From JBJMHZ01 sp045807125 (GTDB lineage Bacteria; Actinomycetota; Actinomycetes; JAWWOL01), in the NCBI GenBank assembly GCA_045807125.1, contig JBJMHZ010000042.1, positions 186,001 through 250,000 of the forward strand: a stretch of DNA of 64,000 nt, in the 5' to 3' direction. The position numbers were made by a program, and so were the translations under genes. This document shows positions 57,314-64,000 of the stretch, piece by piece (the first letter of the stretch is position 1; each line of letters opens with the position of its first letter). Under the pieces are notes generated by a model. That model worked only from the letters and a program-made list of their open reading frames with translations. It searched no databases and was not told the DNA's origin.

Positions 57314-57445
57314 ATGCGACGGTTCATGGTGTTGGTGGCAACCCTGCTCACTGCGGGTGCCCTGATCGGTGGTTCAAGCGGAGCGGTGCTGGCGAGCAGT
57401 CACGGCGCGGCTCCCAACGGGCCGTTTCTCTGCTGCGCCAACTAG
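57314..57445 (+). CDS. Short secreted Cys-Cys peptide (candidate signal)
   Basis: 43 residues. Basic MRRF start, hydrophobic core MVLVATLLTAGALIGG, small-residue cleavage region ending VLA, and a predicted 16-residue mature peptide SSHGAAPNGPFLCCAN. GGAGG lies 8 nt before the ATG. The last 72 nt overlap, on the opposite strand, the 3' end of the XRE-TPR regulator gene. The size, export signal and neighbour fit a pheromone-type peptide of RRNPP systems. A bacteriocin-like or structural peptide is the alternative. Too short for standard gene finders. Confidence 0.65.
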   Translation: MRRFMVLVATLLTAGALIGGSSGAVLASSHGAAPNGPFLCCAN

Positions 57446-58813
57446 CTGAGCCGGGTGACTACCGGTGGCGGCAGTGCCGGCACCGGTAGTCGCGTGGCGG
57501 ATGTGCGGCGACGCGGGTAGCAGCTTCACGCCCTTGATCGCTTCGCGGTAGGAGGCTGCCGCCCGCTCGTGCCATCCGAGTTCCGCCATCGCCTCGCCGA
57601 GCTGCACCCAGACCTCTGCTGCGTGCCGGTCGGCGCCCGACCTGCTCAGCTCTCCCGCGGCCATGGTGAACGACTCCATCGCGGCTTCGGTGTCTCCCAG
57701 CATCATCTGCGCGTTCCCGAGAACCGCACGAGCCCGGGCGGCTTCGAGCATGGCTTGCGGCAAGAGCTTGTCCAGGGCAGACACGGCGGTCTCGGCAGCC
57801 TCCGAGGGCCGACCAGCGACGAGAAGGCAACGGGCCAGCTCCGTCTCAGCAGTTGCCACGTCGACCGGCCCACCGATGTCCGCCAGCTCGTCCAGCGAGC
57901 GTCGTAGCAAGACCTCGGCGGTCGTGTGGTCAGGGGCAGACGTCCGGAGCAACAGCCATGCGTAGTTGCTGCGCAGCTGGGCGGTGGCTCGTGCGTTGCT
58001 CAGCTCGCCGTACAACGCCAGCGCTCGCTCGGTGTAGGCAAGGGCGGCCTCGACCTCTCCGCGGCCCTCAGCCACTACGCCGGCGTTCCAGTAGGCGGCA
58101 GCTCGCGATCTCGGTGATCCGCGGTGCTCCGCCTCCTCGATGACCTCGCGAATCAGAACGAACGCCTGAGTCAGGTCGCCGCGCAGGTAGTAGCACCCGA
58201 CGAGAGTGGACGCCAGCTCGGTGACCTCGTCGATGTCCAGCATGCCGGGATCGGTCTTGCGCGCCTCGGCGAGCGCCGTCTCCCCGACCTCGATCGCCCT
58301 GTCCAGCTCGCCGGCTTGGCCGTAGACGCGCGCGCAGTGCATCGTGACCACCGTGCGACTGATGCCGACCGGTAGGTCCTCCTCCGCCGCCAGGGCCAGG
58401 AACCCCGCGATGGCGTCCTCGAGCTGGCCGAGCGCCTCGTCGGCACGGCTGCGGCCCCACAGGGCCTCGAGGCGCACGTCGTCGTACTGGAGCCGCTCGG
58501 CGTGCTCGAGCGTCTGCTGGAAGCGGTCCCGGGCGACCTGCGCGTCGCCGGAGGCAAGCGCGAGCTCGGCGAACCTGAGGTCGAGGAGCAGCTCGGCCTC
58601 GTCCTCGCCGCCCCGACCGGTGGTGAGGTACTCCACGCTGCATTCCAGCCGGTTGGCCAGTAGCTCCAGCACCCGCTCCCGCGGCCGGCGCCGGCCGGAC
58701 TCGATGAGCGAGACGTAATTGCTGGTCAGCGGCAGCCCCTCGACCAGCCTGGCCTGGCTCAGTCCCAACTGCCCACGACGAGCGCGGATCCGATCGCCTA
58801 CGGTGCCGGCCAC
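57374..58813 (-). CDS. XRE-TPR regulator, candidate peptide receptor
   Basis: 479 residues from GTG 58813 (GGAGGGG upstream). Helix-turn-helix near the start: GDRIRARRGQLGLSQARLVE, GLPLTSNYVSLIESGRRRPR, then ECSVEYLTTGRG. The rest (~75-440) is a chain of TPR-like helical pairs, for example DDVRLEALWGRSRADEALGQ, AAAYWNAGVVAEGRGEVEAA and AEVWVQLGEAMAELGWHERA. This HTH-plus-TPR layout is that of PlcR/Rgg-type receptors for imported peptides. The C-terminal coding region overlaps the secreted peptide gene on the other strand. Confidence 0.88.
   Translation of the reverse strand: MAGTVGDRIRARRGQLGLSQARLVEGLPLTSNYVSLIESGRRRPRERVLELLANRLECSVEYLTTGRGGEDEAELLLDLRFAELALASGDAQVARDRFQQTLEHAERLQYDDVRLEALWGRSRADEALGQLEDAIAGFLALAAEEDLPVGISRTVVTMHCARVYGQAGELDRAIEVGETALAEARKTDPGMLDIDEVTELASTLVGCYYLRGDLTQAFVLIREVIEEAEHRGSPRSRAAAYWNAGVVAEGRGEVEAALAYTERALALYGELSNARATAQLRSNYAWLLLRTSAPDHTTAEVLLRRSLDELADIGGPVDVATAETELARCLLVAGRPSEAAETAVSALDKLLPQAMLEAARARAVLGNAQMMLGDTEAAMESFTMAAGELSRSGADRHAAEVWVQLGEAMAELGWHERAAASYREAIKGVKLLPASPHIRHATTGAGTAATGSHPAQLVGAAEKRPVGSRAVTARQHRSA
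57457..57491 (+). terminator. Hairpin after the peptide gene
   Basis: GACTACCGGT (57457-57466) and ACCGGTAGTC (57482-57491) pair perfectly, 11 nt after the peptide stop. It lies inside the regulator coding sequence on the other strand. It would end the peptide transcript. Confidence 0.65.
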
Positions 58814-59117
58814 TATTCCCCTCCAACAACGCCCCGGGTCCCGGCGAATCCCCAACCCCCGCAGGGACAAGTCCTCGCCGTTTGAGTGGCGGTAACGATA
58901 GCCGGTCACCGCCGATGAGCGGTCACGTTACTGCGAACCGGCGGCTGGGGGGAGACCTACTCACGAGTTCGCTCGGATACCGATGCCGCCGGGCCTGGGG
59001 GTAACTGCCGGCGAAGGGCATGCGTTACCTAAAGTGGTTGGTGGTTCGCACTCGCCCGGCGGCCCTATCGTCTGGCCAGCCGGTGCGGGTTACCCCCGAG
59101 ACCCGACACCGGGCCCA
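58814..59117. promoter_or_regulatory. Regulator upstream region with GTAAC/GTTAC sites
   Basis: About 300 nt without a gene. GTAACG (58892-58897) and CGTTAC (58926-58931) are inverted and flank two direct copies of CGGTCAC. Further GTAAC (59001-59005), CGTTAC (59023-59028) and GTTAC (59089-59093) follow. The -10/-35 elements were not identified. Confidence 0.5.
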
Positions 59118-59154
59118 GCGGGCCGCGCCCCACTTCTGTGGTGGCGCGGCCCGC
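59118..59154 (-). terminator. Terminator of the S53 protease gene
   Basis: GCGGGCCGCGCC (59118-59129) pairs with GGCGCGGCCCGC (59143-59154) with inner CCAC/GTGG, just beyond the protease stop at 59195. Separates the protease transcript from the regulator region. Confidence 0.8.
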
Positions 59155-59194
59155 ACCGGTATGTGGCCCGAACAGGGCGAGGCGCCCCGCCCGA

Positions 59195-60424
59195 TCAGAA
59201 GCCCGACGTCCCGTTGGGCGTGCCGAGCCCGGTCGGTCCGTCGTAGCCGGCACCGGCGGTGCAGAGGTAACTGCCGCTGCAGCTGCCGTTGTTGCCGCTG
59301 GTGACGTCGTTGAGCCCCGACGCGTGCGAGTACGGGTAGGACCCGTACGTCACCGTCGACGCGTTGCCCGCCAGCGCGTACACCGCAGCGATGATCGGCG
59401 CGCTCGCGCTGGTGCCGCCGACGACGCCCCAACCGGCGAAGCAGTTGCCGACCAACTTGTTGATGCCGCTGCAGTTGCTGTCGTACACGGCGACGCCCGT
59501 GTTGGGGTCCGCGACGGCCGACACGTCGGCGACGGTGCGGCGGGCGCAGCCACTGTCGGTCTGCCAGGACTGCTTGACCTCGTACGCGGAGCAGCCGCTG
59601 CCGGCGCCGCTCCAGGCCGACTCCGTCCAGCCGCGCGCGTTGGATGCCCGGCTCAGCGTCGTGCCTCCGACCGCGGTCACGTAGGGCGAGGCGGCGGGGT
59701 ACTCGACGCCGTACCCGCTGTCACCGGAGCTGACCGTGATCGCGATGCCCGGGTGGTTGAAGTGCGAGTTGGACGAAGGGTCCGAGCTCGACTCGCTCGC
59801 GCCGTAGCTGTTGGAGATGGCGCTGGCGCCGAGCCGGGCAGCCGTGTCCTCCGCGGCATACAGGTTGGCGTTCGAGTTGGACGTCGCCTCCACGAGGAGG
59901 ACGTGGCAGTTCGGGCAGATCGCCGACGCCATGTCGAGGTCGAGGCTGACCTCGACGGCCCAGCTCTGGTTGTTCGACGGGTAGGAGCCCTGAACGCCGC
60001 TCTGGTTCACCTTCTTGAAGCAGCCGTTCGCGGTGGTGCACGCCGGCAGGCCGTACGTCGAGCGGTAGGTGCCCATGTCGGCCTCGGCGGTGCTGTCGTC
60101 GTACGCGTCGACGATGGCGATCGTCTGCGTCGCGCCGTTGGCCGACGCGGCGGCCGCAAGCGCGTACGCGCTCTGGAGATCTGACGGGCCGTAACCGGAC
60201 GGCACCGCTGCAGCGACCGGCTGCCCGTCAGGGGTGCCGAGCAGCTTGAGGTTGCAGTGCGAGGAGCCGGCGCTCACGTGCAGCGCGCAGGCACCTGGCA
60301 GGACGATGTGGCCGGCAGCCGGCGTCGACGCGGGGCCGCTGGCGAGGGCGCTCGCGCCGGGCAGCATCGTCGCCATCGCCGCCGCAGCGGAGGCAAGGAC
60401 GACGAGCAGGGATCGAGTACGCAT
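59195..60424 (-). CDS. Secreted S53 (sedolisin) serine-carboxyl protease
   Basis: 409 residues from ATG 60424 (AAGGA upstream). Signal peptide RTRSLLVVLASAAAAMATML. The catalytic Glu158 and Asp162 are in SWAVEVSLDLDMASA with the normal four-residue spacing. The oxyanion aspartate is in VSSGDSGYG and the nucleophile Ser339 is in VVGGTSASAPIIA. There is no long prodomain: only ~70 residues precede the core, against about 200 in fungal sedolisins. Expected to be an extracellular acid protease. Located upstream of the peptide-regulator locus, on the same strand as the regulator. Confidence 0.92.
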   Translation of the reverse strand: MRTRSLLVVLASAAAAMATMLPGASALASGPASTPAAGHIVLPGACALHVSAGSSHCNLKLLGTPDGQPVAAAVPSGYGPSDLQSAYALAAAASANGATQTIAIVDAYDDSTAEADMGTYRSTYGLPACTTANGCFKKVNQSGVQGSYPSNNQSWAVEVSLDLDMASAICPNCHVLLVEATSNSNANLYAAEDTAARLGASAISNSYGASESSSDPSSNSHFNHPGIAITVSSGDSGYGVEYPAASPYVTAVGGTTLSRASNARGWTESAWSGAGSGCSAYEVKQSWQTDSGCARRTVADVSAVADPNTGVAVYDSNCSGINKLVGNCFAGWGVVGGTSASAPIIAAVYALAGNASTVTYGSYPYSHASGLNDVTSGNNGSCSGSYLCTAGAGYDGPTGLGTPNGTSGF

Positions 60425-60673
60425 GGGCATGTCCTTCCTGGCGCACGCGAGAGCGACGCCAGCTCACTGGACCGCACGGTCGCGCAGCGGCGACCGGTCC
60501 CGATGGGGAGAGGACTCGATTCTGCATCCGGACATAGCAATATAAAAGCTATCAACTCGTAAAATCCTCACCAAGGCCTGCGCATCGGTCCAGCACCGGG
60601 TGGAGCGAGATCAACCCGTGAGTCCACCCAGGGGTGGACGCGCGCAGCGGTCGCCGGGGCGAAAGTGCCTGGC
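60425..60673. other. Intergenic, no gene seen
   Basis: Upstream of the protease gene on one side and the collapsed membrane gene on the other. An AT-rich patch (AGCAATATAAAAGC around 60,533-60,548) could hold a promoter. Confidence 0.4.
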
Positions 60674-61067
60674 ATGACGACATTCGACTACCTCCTCAAC
60701 ATCGCCCTCGTCGGTCTCGTGGTGCTGCAGATGCGTGGCCGGCGGCTGGATCTGCGCGGGCTGCTGCTGCCGGTCGGCCCGCGTCACGGTCGGCGCCGAC
60801 GGCGTCGCGATGGCACGGGCCACCGTCGCCGCGGCTGTCCTGCGGGTGCTGGGGATCGGCGGGCGGCTCGCCTTCGCCCTGTACGTCCAGCACGGTGGGA
60901 CGCCGACGATCGCGCGGTTCAGCAGCGCTCACCACGTGACCCAGGCCGGCTGGGTGACCGGCATCGTCCTCATGGCCTTCGCCGAGGTCATCAGCAGGAC
61001 GCTGGTGCTGTGGCTGCGATCGCGGACGGTGGCCACCAGCCGTACGGCGCTGCTCAGCGTTGGTTGA
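60674..61067 (+). pseudogene. Membrane protein gene with internal deletion/frameshift
   Basis: Starts normally MTTFDYLLNIALVGLVVLQM then RGRRLDLRGLLLPV in one frame. From about 60,790 the protein-like sequence is in another frame: VAAAVLRVLGIGGRLAFALY, HGGTPTIARFSSAHHVTQAG, WVTGIVLMAFAEVISRTLVL. Together they resemble a small polytopic membrane protein whose middle helices are lost. The gene is not functional as it stands. Confidence 0.65.
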
Positions 61068-61089
61068 GCAGGTGCCGCAGCGGATGATG

Positions 61090-61578
61090 AGACGGTGAGC
61101 GGCATGCCTGCCTGGTCGGGCTCGTCTATGCGATCGTCAGCGCGACGCATCCGGGCAGTAGCGGCCGGCACCTCGCAGCGCTGCTGCTGACCGTGACCAC
61201 CGCGGCTGCCTGGACGTGCTGGCTGGTGGCTCGCCAGTTGCGGATGCGGTCGGTGAGCCTCGGTTGCGCCGGTGCGCTCGCGGTGAGCGGCGGTGCGCTG
61301 ACCGCGCTCAACCCGATCGGTGTCATGCCCGGCTCGTCCAGCTCGTGCAGCAGCAGCCGGTGGACGCCGGGAGCGGTCAGCTGCCCGACGGGCTCACCGT
61401 GCGCGAGGCGGAAGTGCTGACGTTCATGGCGCGCGGCATGGCCAACCGCGAGATCGCCGCTGCGTTGTTCGTCAGCGAGGCCACCGTCAAGACGCACGTC
61501 AACCGCGTCTTCGCGAAGACCCGGAGCAGGGATCGTGGGCAGGCGATCGCCTACGCGCACCGCCACGGCTTCGCGTGA
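61090..61578 (+). pseudogene. Fusion remnant of a sensor kinase and a LuxR response regulator
   Basis: The first part, in one frame, is a membrane segment (LVGLVYAIVSATHPGSSG, HLAALLLTVTTAAAWTCWLV) like the N-terminus of a sensor kinase. From about 61,390, in another frame, a LuxR-type HTH begins: LTVREAEVLTFMARGMANRE, LFVSEATVKTHVNRVFAKTR, ending at 61578. Kinase core and receiver domain are missing. A deletion between a kinase gene and its downstream regulator gene would give this. The HTH part alone could still be translated from an internal start. Confidence 0.65.
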
Positions 61579-61580
61579 GG

Positions 61581-62231
61581 TCAGGACGGCAGCCGTGCCC
61601 AGGCCCGTACCGGCACCGATGCCGCTCCCACGACGGCCAGCGGTGCGACGGTGACGGTGGCTCCGCTGCGCGGCAGGGCGTCCAGGCGGCACATGTGCTC
61701 GACGATGAGAACGCCGTGACCGAGCAGCGTCGAATGCACCGGTCGCTCTCCGCCGCTCGTGCCGTCGACGTTCCAGAAGTCGACGCCGACGAGGACGGCG
61801 CCGGCGTCCACCAGCGCCTGCGCGGTCGCGGCGCTGAGGTGCGGACCGGGCTGCCAGTACTGCTCGGTGCCCCAGCGCTCGTCCCACCCGGTCCGCACGA
61901 GCACCGCGGCACCGCACGCGCCGGCGAGCTGGTCGCCCAGCTCGATGGAGCCGGCGCGGGGCTCGGCGTCGACCACGACCGCGGGGAGGTCGACGAGGCG
62001 CTCGAGCGGCAGCCGGCTGATGTCGTCCTTGTCGTGGTAGCGGTGGTACGGGCTGTCGAGGTAGGTGCCGACGTTGCCGACGAGGGTCAGCGCCGTGAAC
62101 TCGAACTCGGTGCCGGGCGCGTAGCTGGCGCGGGACTCCGCATGCGTGCGGTACGGGCGCACTTCCGGCTGAGGCAGGCCGGGATAGACCGCCATGCCGT
62201 CCTCGATGGGGTGCGACAGATCGATGAGCAT
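61581..62231 (-). CDS. Cyclase family protein (kynurenine-formamidase-like)
   Basis: 216 residues. The family signatures are clear: LIDLSHPIEDGMAVYPGLPQ, LTLVGNVGTYLDSPYHRYHD (the usual HxGTHxDxPxH is NVGTYLDSPYH here, with Tyr for the second His), LVRTGWDERW, AQALVDAGAVLVGVDFWNVD and HSTLLGHGVLIVEHMCRLDA. Members are metal-dependent hydrolases or dehydratases. The altered metal motif leaves activity uncertain. ATG 62231 is the natural start. Confidence 0.88.
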   Translation of the reverse strand: MLIDLSHPIEDGMAVYPGLPQPEVRPYRTHAESRASYAPGTEFEFTALTLVGNVGTYLDSPYHRYHDKDDISRLPLERLVDLPAVVVDAEPRAGSIELGDQLAGACGAAVLVRTGWDERWGTEQYWQPGPHLSAATAQALVDAGAVLVGVDFWNVDGTSGGERPVHSTLLGHGVLIVEHMCRLDALPRSGATVTVAPLAVVGAASVPVRAWARLPS

Positions 62232-62339
62232 GGGCTCATCCTGACAGGCGTCATCGCCCCTGCCCGAGGCCCCGGCTCGCACCGACCGGCTACCGACCAT
62301 AGGTTGAGCCTGACGCGTCACGACGTCCGGGAGGTTGCG

Positions 62340-63269
62340 GTGAAGGCACTCGCGATAAGCGGCAGGGGCGAGGCTCCGGAGGTGGTGGACGTCGCCGATG
62401 CGGCCGCACCGGCACCGGGAGAGGTGCGCGTAGCGGTCGAGGCGGCATCGGTCAACGGATTCGACATCGGGGTGGCCGCCGGCCGCTTCTGGGACGTCAT
62501 GCCGCACGAGTTCCCCGTCGTACTGGGCCGCGACTACGTCGGCACGATCGACGCGATCGGCGAAGGTGTCGAGGGCCTGCAGGTCGGTGACCGGGTCGCC
62601 GGCGTCGTCGTCGCGCCCGGCCTCGGCCGGGGCTCGCTCGGCGAGCGCGTCACGTCGGGCGCCTCGGCGGTCGCCCACGTGCCCGACGGCATGAGCGTCG
62701 AGGACGCGGCCGCGGTCGGGCTCGCCGCGGTCACCGCGCTCGACGCCGTCGACGCCCTGGCCGTGAGCGAGGGCGACGTCGTCCTGGTCTCGGGCGCCAC
62801 CGGCGGAGTCGGCCTCTTCGCCGTGCAGCTCGCCGCTGCCCGTGGTGCTCGGGTCATCGCCACCGCGCGTCCCGGCACGGGCGAGGAGCTGCTCCGATCC
62901 CTCGGTGCCGGCGAGGTGGTCGACTACGCCGGCAACCTGCCTGCGGCCGTCCGCGCCGTCGCACCGGACGGCGTCACCAAGGCGCTGCACGCCGCCGGCG
63001 ATCCCGCAGCGCTCGCCGCCACCCTGCGGCCGGGCGGGCAGCTCGCCTCGCTCCTGGGCGCCGGGCCCGAGCAGGTAGGCCGGAGCGACGTCACGGTGTC
63101 CTCGCTGTTCGCGCAGGCCTCCAGGGACAAGCTCGCGGGCCTGCTCGCCCGGGTCGCGGACGGGCGCCTGCGCGTGCACGTCTCGACGACGGTCCCGCTC
63201 GACCGGGCCACCGAGGCGCTGACCGCGTTCGGCGGCGGCAAGCTCGGCAAGGTGCTCGTCACCGGATGA
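62340..63269 (+). CDS. Zinc-type alcohol dehydrogenase-like quinone oxidoreductase
   Basis: 309 residues from GTG 62340 (GGGAGG 5-6 nt upstream). GroES-like N-terminus (APAPGEVRVAVEAASVNGFD, FPVVLGRDYVGTIDAIGEGV) and Rossmann domain with VLVSGATGGVGLFAVQLAA (~145-163). No structural zinc cysteines are present, as in NADPH:quinone reductases. Reduces quinones or enones with NADPH. Divergent from the cyclase gene. Confidence 0.92.
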   Translation: MKALAISGRGEAPEVVDVADAAAPAPGEVRVAVEAASVNGFDIGVAAGRFWDVMPHEFPVVLGRDYVGTIDAIGEGVEGLQVGDRVAGVVVAPGLGRGSLGERVTSGASAVAHVPDGMSVEDAAAVGLAAVTALDAVDALAVSEGDVVLVSGATGGVGLFAVQLAAARGARVIATARPGTGEELLRSLGAGEVVDYAGNLPAAVRAVAPDGVTKALHAAGDPAALAATLRPGGQLASLLGAGPEQVGRSDVTVSSLFAQASRDKLAGLLARVADGRLRVHVSTTVPLDRATEALTAFGGGKLGKVLVTG

Positions 63270-63309
63270 CCGGAACCGGCCGGCCGGCCGGCGCGCGATA
63301 CTCCTGCGC

Positions 63310-63825
63310 GTGGGCGAGACTCGGGTGATCCGCTCCCGCGTGCGGGTCGTGATATGGCCGCTGCTCGGACTCGTGGCCGCTGCCGGCATGGCGGTCGACG
63401 GTGACCCGTTCGAGACAGCGTTCGGCGTTCTCTTCTTCGTCACGACAGCGGTCTGGGCATGGTGGCCACGGCTGGCCGTGGGCCCGGCCGGGGTCGAGGT
63501 GCGCAACTTCCGCACCCGCCGGATCGGCTGGGAGCAGGTCACCGGGTTGGCGATCGAGGACCAGGGGCCGTACTTCAGCCGGCTCGCGCGCGCGTACGAC
63601 CGCTGGAACTACCGTTACGGCCCTTATCCCGGGCTGGTCGTACGGACCCCGACGGGCACGGTGCCCGTCATCGCGCTCCAAGGCGCGAGCTGGTCCAGGA
63701 AGCTGCCCTGGCGCCGTGGCACGTATCAGCCCGGCTGGCTGGCGGGGGCCGGAGCGGCGATCCAGAGCTACCGGCCGGACCTGTCCATCCGGCACCGAAA
63801 CCGGTGGACGCAAGCCATCCGATGA
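63310..63825 (+). CDS. Membrane-anchored PH-domain protein
   Basis: 171 residues. Two N-terminal membrane segments (VVIWPLLGLVAAAGMAVDG, FGVLFFVTTAVWAWWPRLAV) then a bacterial PH-like domain: GPAGVEVRNFRTRRIGWEQV, TGLAIEDQGPYFSRLARAYD and PGLVVRTPTGTVPVIALQGA. Common in actinobacteria, role unknown. GTG 63310 lies 40 nt after the oxidoreductase stop. Confidence 0.85.
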   Translation: MGETRVIRSRVRVVIWPLLGLVAAAGMAVDGDPFETAFGVLFFVTTAVWAWWPRLAVGPAGVEVRNFRTRRIGWEQVTGLAIEDQGPYFSRLARAYDRWNYRYGPYPGLVVRTPTGTVPVIALQGASWSRKLPWRRGTYQPGWLAGAGAAIQSYRPDLSIRHRNRWTQAIR

Positions 63826-63877
63826 GCGGGCGGGCGCATGCGGTCACGGCGAGCCCTGCGGCGCGCGTGCGATCGCG

Positions 63878-64000
63878 TCAGCTGCCGCTGCCGCTGCCGC
63901 CTCGGGCCGGGCCGAGAGTGCCTTGGGCTGCGGCGGCTCCGCTCGAGTCGCCTGCGCCGCGCAGGATCCAGGCGATGCCCACCGCGACGCCGGCACCGAG
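63878..64000 (-). CDS. C-terminal end of a membrane protein, partial
   Basis: The last 40 codons of a gene entering from the right: LGAGVAVGIAWILRGAG, then a Ser/Gly/Ala-rich tail ending GGSGSGS. The first 14 residues look like the end of a membrane helix. No family can be given from this part. Confidence 0.55.
   Translation of the reverse strand, partial: LGAGVAVGIAWILRGAGDSSGAAAAQGTLGPARGGSGSGS

Overview
The window comes from a high-GC Gram-positive bacterium (Actinomycetota). Base composition, frequent GTG starts, ATGA/GTGA gene overlaps, a phage-borne WhiB protein, a LuxR-type ATPase regulator and MEDS-type sensor proteins all point that way. The order or genus cannot be fixed from the sequence.

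Region 1 (1 to about 33,515) is a siphovirus-like prophage cut by the left edge of the window. Almost all genes run on the minus strand, so phage gene order reads right to left. At the right end are a tyrosine integrase next to a tRNA-Arg(ACG) gene, a divergent XRE repressor, and an excisionase-like gene. Next comes a long, tightly overlapping early operon: WhiB, an HTH-DUF3263 fusion, a possible sliding-clamp-like protein, a BCS1-like AAA ATPase with two tiny membrane proteins, MazG-like, DUF1643, Gp37/Gp68, a sigma-like HTH, two DNA methyltransferases, an HNH/replication-like protein and a VRR-NUC nuclease. The late block follows: a glycosidase-like protein, an HslV-like Ntn hydrolase, HNH, terminase subunits, portal, MuF-like protein, scaffold, major capsid, head-tail connectors and tail tube. 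A plus-strand membrane gene with an RNxxAH (HEPN-like) motif interrupts the early operon beside the remains of a second methyltransferase.

Region 2 (33.5-38.1 kb) is host sequence: tRNA-Arg, a DUF1684 protein, and a 1006-residue LuxR-family ATPase regulator.

Region 3 (38,126-42,620) is a decayed integrative element inserted in the 3' end of tRNA-Ser(GCT). It has a 41-bp direct repeat of the tRNA end, paired integrase arm-type repeats, a frameshifted TraA-like relaxase/helicase relic, an excisionase-like gene and a broken integrase. A secreted peptidoglycan-binding protein is its only evident cargo.

Region 4 (42.7-64 kb) is host sequence: a DUF4129-MoxR-DUF58 membrane operon, a VIT transporter, an MFS transporter, an amidohydrolase, a DEAD-box helicase, a secreted Asp-box protein, two coupled MEDS sensor genes, DUF1697, an S53 protease, two collapsed genes, a cyclase, a quinone oxidoreductase and a PH-domain protein. 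The most interesting locus here is 57.0-59.1 kb. A 43-residue secreted Cys-Cys peptide gene overlaps, tail to tail, the gene of an XRE-TPR regulator. Similar GTAAC/GTTAC inverted repeats lie upstream of both genes. This looks like a peptide-signalling pair of the RRNPP type.
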